Shown here: piece by piece, positions 5,758 through 13,778 of the stretch
Position numbering within the stretch: position 1 is the first letter of the stretch
How the letters are laid out: each line of letters starts with the position of its first letter
NCBI GenBank assembly: GCA_024690635.1
Contig: JAILOW010000111.1
Coordinates: 1-23,863, forward strand
DNA: 23,863 bases
Source of the DNA: Butyrivibrio sp.
GTDB lineage: Bacteria > Bacillota_A > Clostridia > Lachnospirales > Lachnospiraceae
Reading direction: 5' to 3'
Notes under the pieces: generated by a model
The model's input: the letters and a program-made list of their open reading frames with translations, nothing else
Databases searched by the model: none
What the model was told of the DNA's origin: nothing
Translations under genes and position numbers: made by a program

Positions 5758-7695
5758 TTGGCTATTCCAATTCTGGACGTTGTAAATTTTCTTATCGTTT
5801 TTCCTTTTGTAATGGCGATCATAATAGGCTGTCTTAAAAAAGCCGGCCCTGTGAGAAGTGCAGTTATCATGCTTGGTGGATTCACCATTATGGCTGCTGC
5901 TCTTTATGTTGCCATTAACGTTCTTATGTCGGGAGATACATCACAGTTCATGTATCTTTCTGAGACTCATATTCCCGACAAGATCGTAATGGGAGGCGAA
6001 GTGCTTCTTATGGCACTTGTCTGCTTCCTTAGTATTAAATACAAAAAATACTACGCTATAATCTTTTCACTCGTTGGAACCATTCCTGTTCTCTGGATGG
6101 ATCTTACAGGCAGAGTGGTAGAAGGTAATACCCATATCAGGATCGACACCTTCGCCGCTGTTATGTATCTTATTGTCGGTATCGTAGGTATCCTTATCTG
6201 TATTTATGCTTCCGGTTACATGAAGGACTATCATCACCATCATACGGATGTTCAGGACAGATCCAATTACTTCCTGGCTCTTATGTTCGTATTCCTTGGT
6301 GCCATGTTTGGTCTTATTTCTTCAGACAATCTCGGATGGATCTATTTCTTCTGGGAGATCACCAGTGTATGTTCATTCCTTATGATCGGTTACACAAGAA
6401 CTCAGGAGGCTGTGGACAATTCTTTCAGAGCCCTTTGGATGAACCTTCTTGGTGGATGCGGATTTGCATTTGGTCTTATGTTCTGCAATATGCATCCCGA
6501 TCTTGGAATTTCAAATTTAAGTCAGGTAACGGAGCTTAGCGGAGCTACATTTGTTATTGTTCCCGTTACACTGTTTGCTTTTGCCGCACTTACAAAGAGT
6601 GCGCAGTTCCCTTTTTCAAGATGGCTTCTTGGTGCCATGGTCGCACCTACACCTTCAAGTGCGCTGCTTCACTCAGCAACCATGGTTAAGATCGGTGTTT
6701 ACATGCTTATCAGACTTTCACCTGTTATGTACAACACACTTACAGGTGTTATGATCACAGTCATCGGCGGATTTACATTCTTTGCAGCATCTCTTCTTGC
6801 CATCACAGTCAGCGATGGTAAAAAGGTGCTTGCTTATTCAACAATTTCAAACCTTGGACTAATCACTGCTTGTGCCGGCACAGGTACAACAGAGGGTGTA
6901 TGGGCAGCTATAATGCTCGTTCTTTTCCACGCTGTTTCCAAGTCACTTCTTTTCCAGACTGTCGGTGATATTGAGAACTGCATGGGTAGCAGAGATATCG
7001 AGGATATGCACGGCCTTATCATCAAGCTTCCCAGACTTGCATTCATTATGATGATCGGTATCTGCGGTATGTTCATGGCTCCTTTCGGAATGCTTGTTTC
7101 CAAGTGGGCTGCTCTTAAATCCTTCGTTGATTCAGGCTCCGTATGGCTGGTACTTTTCCTTGTATTCGGTTCAGGAAGCACGCTTTTCTACTGGGCTAAG
7201 TGGCTTGGCAAGATCTGCACAGTTATCCATCAGTCATTTGCTCTTGATGACATCACTCCCAGAAGTGAGATGGTTTCCATTTTCCCTCTTACTTCACTTA
7301 TCATTATCATGTGCTTTGCATTCCCCTGGATGTCAGGCAATATGATCCAGCCTATTCTTGATGAGGCATTCCACACCAACATCCCTGATGTTATCGGCGG
7401 TAGCGATGTTATCATCATGATGATCATGGTTGCAATGGTATTTATGATCCCTCTCGGATCAAGATTCCTTTCCATTGGAAAGAACGCCAAGATGACCATG
7501 TCTTATGTTGCGGGTGTCAATGCCGGCGACGACAGACATTACATAGACTCCTTTGGTAAGGAGAGAGCACTTTACATGTCTAACTGGTACATGGAAGAGT
7601 ATTTCGGAGAAAAGAAATTCCTCTGGCCTTGTATCTGGATCGCAGCTGTTCTGGTGGCTGTAATGCTTATCGTAGTAGTGGGAGGTGCCATCTGA
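5758..7695 (+). CDS. echA: Ech hydrogenase subunit EchA (NuoL/Mrp-type ion pump)
   Basis: A 645-residue polytopic membrane protein related to NuoL/NuoM and Mrp antiporter subunits; it is the ion-translocating subunit of Ech hydrogenase. Conserved features include Glu200 in WEITSVCSFLMIGYTR (the TM5 glutamate of the family) and Lys280 in TKSAQFPFSRWLLGAM, followed by the broken-helix signature PTPSSALLHSATMVK. A loop after SGYMKDY carries four consecutive histidines (159-162). The end is one more TM helix. TTG 5758 is the likely start, supported by AAAGGGG (5742-5747) and by an N-terminus that goes straight into the first TM helix; there is no earlier ATG in frame. It is 41 nt after the metal sensor gene and overlaps echB by one base. 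Confidence 0.92.
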   Translation: MAIPILDVVNFLIVFPFVMAIIIGCLKKAGPVRSAVIMLGGFTIMAAALYVAINVLMSGDTSQFMYLSETHIPDKIVMGGEVLLMALVCFLSIKYKKYYAIIFSLVGTIPVLWMDLTGRVVEGNTHIRIDTFAAVMYLIVGIVGILICIYASGYMKDYHHHHTDVQDRSNYFLALMFVFLGAMFGLISSDNLGWIYFFWEITSVCSFLMIGYTRTQEAVDNSFRALWMNLLGGCGFAFGLMFCNMHPDLGISNLSQVTELSGATFVIVPVTLFAFAALTKSAQFPFSRWLLGAMVAPTPSSALLHSATMVKIGVYMLIRLSPVMYNTLTGVMITVIGGFTFFAASLLAITVSDGKKVLAYSTISNLGLITACAGTGTTEGVWAAIMLVLFHAVSKSLLFQTVGDIENCMGSRDIEDMHGLIIKLPRLAFIMMIGICGMFMAPFGMLVSKWAALKSFVDSGSVWLVLFLVFGSGSTLFYWAKWLGKICTVIHQSFALDDITPRSEMVSIFPLTSLIIIMCFAFPWMSGNMIQPILDEAFHTNIPDVIGGSDVIIMMIMVAMVFMIPLGSRFLSIGKNAKMTMSYVAGVNAGDDRHYIDSFGKERALYMSNWYMEEYFGEKKFLWPCIWIAAVLVAVMLIVVVGGAI

Positions 7696-8564
7696 TGACA
7701 GTAAATATTATTGTAAAAGCAGTTCTTTATATTTTGCTTGCTCCGCTTATCGGAGGACTTCTTTCAGGAACGGACAGACTCTTTACCGCTCGTATGCAGG
7801 GAAGACAGGGCCCTCCTATAGTTCAGCCTTTCTACGATGTGTTCAAGCTTCTTAACAAGCAGACCACCGTTGTTAACAGTATTCAGGTTCTTTTTGTTAC
7901 CGGATACCTTATCATGACAGTATTTACCGGCGCATTGTTCTTTGCTGGCGGAGATATGCTTTTGGTATTTTTCGCTCTTTCAATGTCAGAGGTAATGATG
8001 GTAATGGCCGCTTTTTCTACAAACGGTCCTTACAGTATAATGGGTGCTCAGCGTGAGCTTTTGCAGATGATGTGCTATGAACCCATGACTCTTCTTGTTG
8101 CCATCGGATTTTACTATGCACACGGAAGCTTCATGGTAAATGATCTTATCAATGCTCAGAGCCCTGCCATCATCCAGCTTCCCGGTTTCTTTATAGGCTT
8201 TGTTTTCATTCTTATCATCAAGCTTAGAAAGTCACCTTTTGACCTTAGTACTTCACACCATATGCATCAGGAGATGGTTAAGGGACTTACAACGGATCTT
8301 TCCGGTGGAAACCTTGCCCTTGTAGAGATCGCAGAGTGGTACGATACAGTTTTGATGATGGGTATTGTTGGAATGTTCTTTATCACGGCTGATCCCATCA
8401 GCAGAGTATGGGCTGTATTGGCCTGCATCGTTGTATTCTTCCTGGAGACACTTATTGATAACCTGTTCCCAAGAGTAAAATACATTACCATGCTCAAGGT
8501 TACCTGGACAGTGATCCTTGTGTTTGCGGGTACAAATCTTTTGATACTTAATGTTTTGAAATAA
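7695..8564 (+). CDS. echB: Ech hydrogenase subunit EchB (NuoH/HycD-like membrane anchor)
   Basis: A 289-residue multi-spanning membrane protein homologous to complex I NuoH and HycD/EchB, which anchors the soluble arm to the membrane and forms the entry to the ion path. Visible hallmarks are the N-terminal helix followed by TARMQGRQGPPIVQPFYDVFKLL (the RxGPxxxQP loop of NuoH-like proteins), ELLQMMCYEPM, the charged segment IIKLRKSPFDLSTSHHMHQE and ALVEIAEWYDTVLMMG. The start is the ATG of TGATG, overlapping the echA stop by one base, with GGAGGTG at 7681-7687 as Shine-Dalgarno. This overlap implies translational coupling to echA. Confidence 0.94.
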   Translation: MTVNIIVKAVLYILLAPLIGGLLSGTDRLFTARMQGRQGPPIVQPFYDVFKLLNKQTTVVNSIQVLFVTGYLIMTVFTGALFFAGGDMLLVFFALSMSEVMMVMAAFSTNGPYSIMGAQRELLQMMCYEPMTLLVAIGFYYAHGSFMVNDLINAQSPAIIQLPGFFIGFVFILIIKLRKSPFDLSTSHHMHQEMVKGLTTDLSGGNLALVEIAEWYDTVLMMGIVGMFFITADPISRVWAVLACIVVFFLETLIDNLFPRVKYITMLKVTWTVILVFAGTNLLILNVLK

Positions 8565-8602
8565 GTCTGTTTAGGAAATAATACAGAAGGGAAAAGATAT
8601 CA

Positions 8603-9313
8603 ATGAAAATTTCTAAATCACCGTGGGTGTTACATTATGATGCATCAAGCTGTAATGGCTGCGATATAGAGGTTTTGGCTACAATGACACCTCTTTATGA
8701 TGTTGAGCGATTCGGTATCATAAATACAGGTAATCCCAAGCATGCGGATGTGCTTCTTCTTACCGGAGGAATCAACGCACAGACAGCACCTGTAGTAAGA
8801 CAGCTTTATAATATGATGCCTGATCCTAAGGTTGTTGTTGCATGCGGTATTTGTGCATGTGACGGAGGAATATTTAAGGATTGCTACAACATTCTCGGAG
8901 GAGCTGACAAGGTTGTTCCCGTGGATGTATATGTACCCGGCTGCGCAGTAAGACCTGAGGCTCTTATTGAAGGCGTTGTCAAGGCAGTTGGAATCCTTGA
9001 AGAAAAGAAGAAGAAATTAAAAGAGTCCATGAAACAGGGCTATTGTACAGTAGATTACAGCAAGATGGCTATTCATATGACTGCTGATGATTATGATCCC
9101 AGCACACAGTATGATGAAGTTCTTACTGAGGAAGCTTTAAGGCAACAGGCGGAAGAAAAGATCAAAGCTACCGTTAAGCCCGCTCCCAAGCCTGTAGCAC
9201 CTGCAGCACCTGCTGCTAATGCAGCTGCCGCAAAACCTGCAGCTCCTGTTGCAGCACCTGTAGCAAATACAGCAGCTACACAGGCTGATTCTGAGAAAGG
9301 AGATAAGCAGTAA
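8603..9313 (+). CDS. echC: Ech hydrogenase small subunit EchC with Ala/Pro-rich C-terminal tail
   Basis: NuoB/HycG-type [NiFe]-hydrogenase small subunit that carries the proximal [4Fe-4S] cluster, relaying electrons from EchF to the EchE active site. Cluster ligands are visible as Cys17 and Cys20 (SSCNGCDIE), Cys81 in ACGICACDGG, and Cys114 in PGCAVRPEAL. The folded core ends near residue 150-185. The remaining roughly 50 residues are low-complexity Ala/Pro/Lys/Val (for example KPAPKPVAPAAPAA) and end in a charged SEKGDKQ. The whole protein is 236 residues, clearly longer than the family core. The function of the tail is unknown; EchF carries a similar one. The start is preceded by GAAGGGAAAA, and the stop overlaps the echD ATG. 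Confidence 0.94.
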   Translation: MKISKSPWVLHYDASSCNGCDIEVLATMTPLYDVERFGIINTGNPKHADVLLLTGGINAQTAPVVRQLYNMMPDPKVVVACGICACDGGIFKDCYNILGGADKVVPVDVYVPGCAVRPEALIEGVVKAVGILEEKKKKLKESMKQGYCTVDYSKMAIHMTADDYDPSTQYDEVLTEEALRQQAEEKIKATVKPAPKPVAPAAPAANAAAAKPAAPVAAPVANTAATQADSEKGDKQ

Positions 9314-9645
9314 TGAATACTGAGTTCGTGACCGTTAATCCGGAGAGCATTATCGATGAGTCTCAGAAGCTTAAGTTCGGCGGATATCATCTTATACAGC
9401 AGTGTGCTACCAGAGTACCTGATGCATATGAGCTTATTTATACCTTCGGAAAAGACCTTGAGATGAAGAACCTCAAGATGACTCTTCCCGAGGAGCAGGA
9501 GATTTCAAGTATCACAAGTATTTTCCCCTGCGCTTTTATTTATGAAAACGAGATGCATGATCTTTTCGGCGTAAAGATCAAAATGATCAATGTGGACTTT
9601 GAAGGCAAGCTTTATCGCACAGCCATCGAGACACCATTTAAATAA
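9313..9645 (+). CDS. echD: Ech hydrogenase subunit EchD (NuoC-like 30-kDa subunit)
   Basis: A short (110-residue) homologue of complex I NuoC/30-kDa subunit, a structural part of the soluble arm that contacts the large subunit. The signature is near the end: ISSITSIFPCAFIYENEMHDLFGVKIK, where the E-x-E-x-xD-LFG block corresponds to the conserved RE-x-x-D-x-FG of NuoC. It starts at the ATG of TAATG, overlapping echC by one base, with AAAGGAGAT (9296-9304) upstream. It ends 12 nt before echE. The N-terminal half is divergent; the context and the C-terminal motif make the assignment firm. Confidence 0.9.
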   Translation: MNTEFVTVNPESIIDESQKLKFGGYHLIQQCATRVPDAYELIYTFGKDLEMKNLKMTLPEEQEISSITSIFPCAFIYENEMHDLFGVKIKMINVDFEGKLYRTAIETPFK

Positions 9646-9657
9646 TTGGAGGAATAA

Positions 9658-10737
9658 ATGTCTACCAGAAGTGTAATCCCATTTGGACCACAGCATCCGG
9701 TTCTCCCGGAGCCCATACATCTTGACCTTGTAATGGAGGATGAGAAGGTAGTAGAAGCTATTCCTTCCATCGGTTTTATCCACAGAGGTCTTGAGAAACT
9801 TGTTGATAAAAAAGATTTTAACGAGATGGTTTATGTCGCAGAGCGTATCTGCGGTATCTGTTCACTCGGACACGGCCTTGGTTATTCTGAGGCTGTAGAG
9901 CACATTATGGATATCGATGTGCCTTCAAGAGCAAAATACTTAAGAACCATCTGGTCAGAGCTTTCAAGAGTACATTCACATCTTCTCTGGCTCGGACTTC
10001 TTGCAGATGCTTTCGGATTTGAGAGCCTTTACATGGAGTGCTGGAGACTTAGAGAGGACGCTCTTGATATGTTTGAGCAGTCCACCGGCGGACGTGTTAT
10101 CTTTTCCGTAATGAAGGTCGGCGGAATCAGAAGAGACGTAAGCGATGAGATGCTTAAGGACTTCTACCAGAGGATCAACAGAATGGAAGAAGACTTAAAA
10201 GCTATAGCAAAGCCTTTCCTTAACGATATGGCTGTACAGACAAGACTTCGCGGCGTTGGTATCCTTACAGCTGAGCAGGCTGATGCACTTGGATGTGCGG
10301 GACCTTTCCTTAGAGCCAGCGGAATTGCAAGAGATATCAGAACAACCGGTTATTGCGCATACGGCGATGTTGATTTTGAGCCTATCATCAGCAATGAAGG
10401 TGATTCTTATGCCCGTACAGAGTGCCGTATCAAGGAGATCTTCCAGGCCTTTGATATTATCCGTCAGTGCATCGACAAGATGCCTGCAGGCGATATAGAT
10501 GTTCCTGTAAAGGGTATGCCTAACGGTGAGTACGTAATGCGTATCGAGCAGCCCCGTGGTGAGGCTATTTACTACGTAAAGGCTAACGGAACTAAATTCA
10601 TAGACAGAATGAGAGTCCGCACACCTACCTTTGCTAACCTTTCAGGACTTGTTGAAACCCTTAAGGGATGTGATCTTGCAGACGTACCTATCCTTGTTCT
10701 TACAATCGATCCCTGCATCAGTTGTACAGAGCGTTAA
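9658..10737 (+). CDS. echE: Ech hydrogenase large subunit EchE ([NiFe] catalytic subunit)
   Basis: A 359-residue catalytic subunit of group 4 [NiFe] hydrogenase; it reduces protons with electrons from ferredoxin passed through EchF and EchC. The four nickel-site cysteines are present: Cys65 and Cys68 in RICGICSLGH, and Cys353 and Cys356 in DPCISCTER. The N-terminal IPFGPQHPVLPEP and the HRGLEKL block are typical of the HycE/NuoD lineage. The protein ends only three residues after the last cysteine, at Arg359, exactly where a maturation endopeptidase would normally cut. There is therefore no C-terminal extension to remove, consistent with no protease gene in the cluster. A strong GGAGGAA (9648-9654) precedes the start. 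Confidence 0.96.
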   Translation: MSTRSVIPFGPQHPVLPEPIHLDLVMEDEKVVEAIPSIGFIHRGLEKLVDKKDFNEMVYVAERICGICSLGHGLGYSEAVEHIMDIDVPSRAKYLRTIWSELSRVHSHLLWLGLLADAFGFESLYMECWRLREDALDMFEQSTGGRVIFSVMKVGGIRRDVSDEMLKDFYQRINRMEEDLKAIAKPFLNDMAVQTRLRGVGILTAEQADALGCAGPFLRASGIARDIRTTGYCAYGDVDFEPIISNEGDSYARTECRIKEIFQAFDIIRQCIDKMPAGDIDVPVKGMPNGEYVMRIEQPRGEAIYYVKANGTKFIDRMRVRTPTFANLSGLVETLKGCDLADVPILVLTIDPCISCTER

Positions 10738-10761
10738 ACAAATACAGATTGGAGAAGACAG

Positions 10762-11256
10762 ATGGCTATAATCAGTTTTAATAAAACAATTCTTCATAAT
10801 CTTGTTTCCAAGCCCAAGACAAGGAAGGTTTGTAAAGAGTTTCCCGAAGGCACAAGAGGACATGTGGAAAATGATATGGACCTTTGCATTCTTTGCGGTC
10901 TTTGTTCAATTAAATGTCCCACACATGCCATCAAGGTTGATAAGGTTGAAAAAACCTGGTCTATCAGCCCTATGAGCTGCATTCAGTGCAGATGCTGTGT
11001 TGATAACTGCCCCAAGAAATCTCTTTCTATGGGAGTAAGATTCCAGGAACCCGGTTCTGAAAAGGTTATAAAGACTTTTAAACAGTCTGAAAAAGCTATT
11101 GCAGCTCAGGAAGCACTTATGAAAGCTGCTAAGGAAAGAGCAGCCGCAGCTGCTGCAGCAAAAGCAGCTCAGGCTGCAGGAGGAGCACCTGCTGCCGCAC
11201 CTGCCGCTACACCGGCACCTGCTGCAGAGGCACCTAAAACAGAAGAAAATAAATAA
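10762..11256 (+). CDS. echF: Ech hydrogenase ferredoxin subunit EchF with Ala-rich tail
   Basis: A polyferredoxin subunit holding two [4Fe-4S] clusters that accept electrons from soluble reduced ferredoxin; it corresponds to NuoI/HycF. Ligands are Cys42, 45, 48, 52 (CILCGLCSIKCP) and Cys73, 76, 79, 83 (CIQCRCCVDNCP). Residues from about 112 to the end (164) form a low-complexity Ala/Pro/Lys tail, beginning as a probable helix (KAAKERAAAAAAAKAAQAA) and then turning Pro-rich, with an acidic end. EchC, three genes upstream, has a comparable tail. The start has GGAGA (10752-10756) at usual spacing. The stop overlaps the hypF start by one base, linking structural and maturation genes. Confidence 0.95.
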   Translation: MAIISFNKTILHNLVSKPKTRKVCKEFPEGTRGHVENDMDLCILCGLCSIKCPTHAIKVDKVEKTWSISPMSCIQCRCCVDNCPKKSLSMGVRFQEPGSEKVIKTFKQSEKAIAAQEALMKAAKERAAAAAAAKAAQAAGGAPAAAPAATPAPAAEAPKTEENK

Positions 11257-13547
11257 TGGCAAAGATCATTACAGTAAAAGGGGCGGTACAGGGAGTTGGT
11301 TATCGCCCCTTTATTGCAGGTATTGCAACTGAATACAATCTTAAAGGGTATGTTAAAAATACCGGCGACTGTGTAGAGATCCTTGTACTCGGTGCTGATG
11401 AAGATATAGATGCTTTTTGCGATCGTATCAAAAGTGACGGGCCCAAGGGTTCTTTTGTTGTGTCTGTCTTGATAAAGGATCATGAAGAGGTTCCTTTTGA
11501 TTCTTTTGAGATAATTGAAAGTGAGGATATAGATCTTTCAAGGGAGCTTCCCATATTTCTTCCGGATATAGGTATCTGTTCCGATTGCATGGAAGAGATG
11601 CTTTATAAAGGAAACAGAAGATACGGATATCCGCTTATCAGCTGCGCAGTATGCGGCCCAAGGCTCAGCATTTTGGACGTTTTTCCTTATGACAGGGACA
11701 ACACTGCCATGAAGCCCTTTAAGATGTGTAGCAAATGCGCTTCTGAGTATAAAACCGGAAGAAGACGCCATGCTCAGACAATATCATGTTTTGACTGCGG
11801 ACCTCAGCTTATTTTAAAATATCCTGATGGAAAGCAGCTTGATCCTGAGACTTCCATAGATTCTGCAAAAGAGCTGATCAAAAAGGATGGAATCATAGGA
11901 TTAAAGGGCGTTTCGGGTTATCAGCTTGTTTGTAAGAGTAGCAGCAAAGCTGCCGGAAGGCTAAGGCTATTAAAGGGCAGGGAAAATAAGCCCTTTACCA
12001 TGATGTTTTCTACTATTTATGAAATCAAAAAATACTGTTATGTCTCATCATTGGAAGAAGAACTTCTTACTTCTTTTGCAAGGCCTATAGTTCTTTTGAA
12101 AAAGAAGGCCGATGTACCAAAAGAAGTTATCGGAGACAGCGCATATATCGGTGCTTTTCTTCCATCTATGGGGGCTCACAGACTTCTTTGCGACGACCTG
12201 GGACCTCTTATCGTTACAAGTGCCAATATATCGGGATCTCCCATAATCACGGATGATGAAGAGTTTGACAGTATTTTTCTAAATAAAGAGGATCATGTTG
12301 ACGGAGTTTTATGTCATGAAAGAAGGATCAACATGCCTCAGGACGATTCTGTGCTGTTTGTTACAGATACCAAAAAGAAAGAAACCTACCAGTTTATAAG
12401 AAGATCAAGAGGCTATGCGCCTTTACCTGTATTTTTGGACGAAAAGACAGCTGTAAATACAAAAAGCGTTCTGGCCTTTGGAGGCGATCTTAAGAGCACT
12501 TTTTCCATTGGGAAAAAGGACAGAATCATTACTTCGCAGTTTATAGGTGATCTTGAGGACGCCGGAACTTTTGAAAATTATAATAGACTTTTAAGGGACT
12601 ATTTAAGGCTTTTTGAGACGGTTCCCGATATAATTGTCTCTGACAGGCATCCGGGATATCACAGCACAAAGCTTGCGGCAGAGTATTCCGGGGAACATAA
12701 TACCGAGTATATTACTGTACAGCATCATCACGCCCATATTCTTTCCGTCATGGCTGAAAACAGCCTTGATTCCTGTATCGGAGTGTCTTTTGACGGAACC
12801 GGATTTGGAGATGATGGAAAAATATGGGGCGGAGAGTTTTTGTACTGCACCGGTCCTAATATGCTAAGAAAAGGGCATTTATCATATGTTAAGCTCTGCG
12901 GAGGCGACAATGCTCCCAAAAAGGCCCATATTGTAAGAGACTGTTATCTTGAAGCGGCAGCTTGCAGCAAAGTAAAAGCTTCTGCAGAAAGTATCGTTAA
13001 AGCAGCTCTTTTAAACAATATAAATACATTTGAGACATCAAGCGCAGGAAGGCTCTTTGATGCGGTTTCATCCCTTCTTGGGATAAAGGATGAAAACTCC
13101 TATGAGGGTGAGTGCGCGATCCTCCTTGAGCAGGAGGCAATGGCTTATTTGGATAGTGATGACCATGGTGAGACAGATAATAAGCTATCTTTTGAAATAA
13201 ATGCTTTAGATGGCGCATATATCCTTGATCAGGTTAAGCTATTTTGGGACATATATTTGTTAAAAGAGGCGGGCGTAAGTATTCCCTGTATAGCATATCT
13301 TTTTCATATGGCTCTTTCTTCGGCAATAGCAGATGTCTGTGATAAAATAAGGCTTGAAACCGGAGAAAACAAAGTATGTTTATCCGGAGGAGTCTTTAAT
13401 AACAGGATATTACTTAAAAAGTCTTCTGAACTTCTTTTGGACAAAGGTTTTGAAGTATACTGGAACATGAAACTTCCTTTGGGTGATGGAGGAATATCCG
13501 CCGGACAGGCGTATTTTGTCACTTTACAGGAACTTGAAAATAATTGA
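11256..13547 (+). CDS. hypF: Hydrogenase maturation carbamoyltransferase HypF
   Basis: HypF uses carbamoyl phosphate and ATP to carbamoylate the C-terminal cysteine of HypE, the source of the cyanide ligands of the NiFe site. At 763 residues it is full length and has all domains. The acylphosphatase domain has VQGVGYRPF with Arg17 and Asn35. The double zinc finger starts at Cys108/Cys111 and continues with CAVCGPR, CSKC and CFDCGPQ. A YrdC-like nucleotide-binding domain spans about 200-390. The Kae1-like domain carries HHHAH (490-494), SFDGTGFGDDG and LSGGVFNNR. The ATG at 11256 overlaps the echF stop, and no strong Shine-Dalgarno precedes it (AGAAGAAAA only), so expression probably depends on translational coupling from echF at a lower level. 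Confidence 0.97.
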   Translation: MAKIITVKGAVQGVGYRPFIAGIATEYNLKGYVKNTGDCVEILVLGADEDIDAFCDRIKSDGPKGSFVVSVLIKDHEEVPFDSFEIIESEDIDLSRELPIFLPDIGICSDCMEEMLYKGNRRYGYPLISCAVCGPRLSILDVFPYDRDNTAMKPFKMCSKCASEYKTGRRRHAQTISCFDCGPQLILKYPDGKQLDPETSIDSAKELIKKDGIIGLKGVSGYQLVCKSSSKAAGRLRLLKGRENKPFTMMFSTIYEIKKYCYVSSLEEELLTSFARPIVLLKKKADVPKEVIGDSAYIGAFLPSMGAHRLLCDDLGPLIVTSANISGSPIITDDEEFDSIFLNKEDHVDGVLCHERRINMPQDDSVLFVTDTKKKETYQFIRRSRGYAPLPVFLDEKTAVNTKSVLAFGGDLKSTFSIGKKDRIITSQFIGDLEDAGTFENYNRLLRDYLRLFETVPDIIVSDRHPGYHSTKLAAEYSGEHNTEYITVQHHHAHILSVMAENSLDSCIGVSFDGTGFGDDGKIWGGEFLYCTGPNMLRKGHLSYVKLCGGDNAPKKAHIVRDCYLEAAACSKVKASAESIVKAALLNNINTFETSSAGRLFDAVSSLLGIKDENSYEGECAILLEQEAMAYLDSDDHGETDNKLSFEINALDGAYILDQVKLFWDIYLLKEAGVSIPCIAYLFHMALSSAIADVCDKIRLETGENKVCLSGGVFNNRILLKKSSELLLDKGFEVYWNMKLPLGDGGISAGQAYFVTLQELENN

Positions 13548-13560
13548 AAGGTTTTTTGAT

Positions 13561-13776
13561 ATGTGCGTAGCAATACCCGGAAAAGTAGTTGAACTTAACG
13601 GAACCAAGGCAACCGTAGATTTTAGCGGCAATAAGGTAAACGCCGAGGCCGGACTTGTGGATGTAAAGGTCGGAGACAAGGTACTTGTTCATGCAGGCTG
13701 CATCATTCAGACCATGGATGACAAGATGGCCGATGAAATGGAAGAACTTTTTAGAGAGATTGAGGATCTTGGCTGA
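13561..13776 (+). CDS. hypC: Hydrogenase maturation chaperone HypC
   Basis: A 71-residue HypC/HybG/HupF-family chaperone. It begins MCVAIPGKVVEL: the invariant Cys2, exposed after removal of Met1, binds the Fe(CN)2CO unit and the precursor large subunit. The OB-fold core follows (TVDFSGN, VKVGDKVLVHAGC), and a short helix ends the protein. The start at 13561 is fixed by the need for cysteine at position 2 and by GAAAGG at 13546-13551; longer in-frame readings overlapping the end of hypF are not credible. It lies 13 nt after hypF and 2 nt before hypD. Confidence 0.97.
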   Translation: MCVAIPGKVVELNGTKATVDFSGNKVNAEAGLVDVKVGDKVLVHAGCIIQTMDDKMADEMEELFREIEDLG

Positions 13777-13778
13777 TC

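Noticed and set aside
9175..9290. Repeat array or tandem duplication in the Ala/Pro-coding parts of echC and echF.
   Set aside because: The repetition is simple codon reuse (GCA/GCT/CCT) without a fixed unit length, so it is low-complexity coding sequence.
10906..11262. Cys-rich reading frame on the minus strand opposite echF.
   Set aside because: It is the reverse complement of Ala (GCA) codons and ferredoxin codons; no ribosome binding site or family resemblance.
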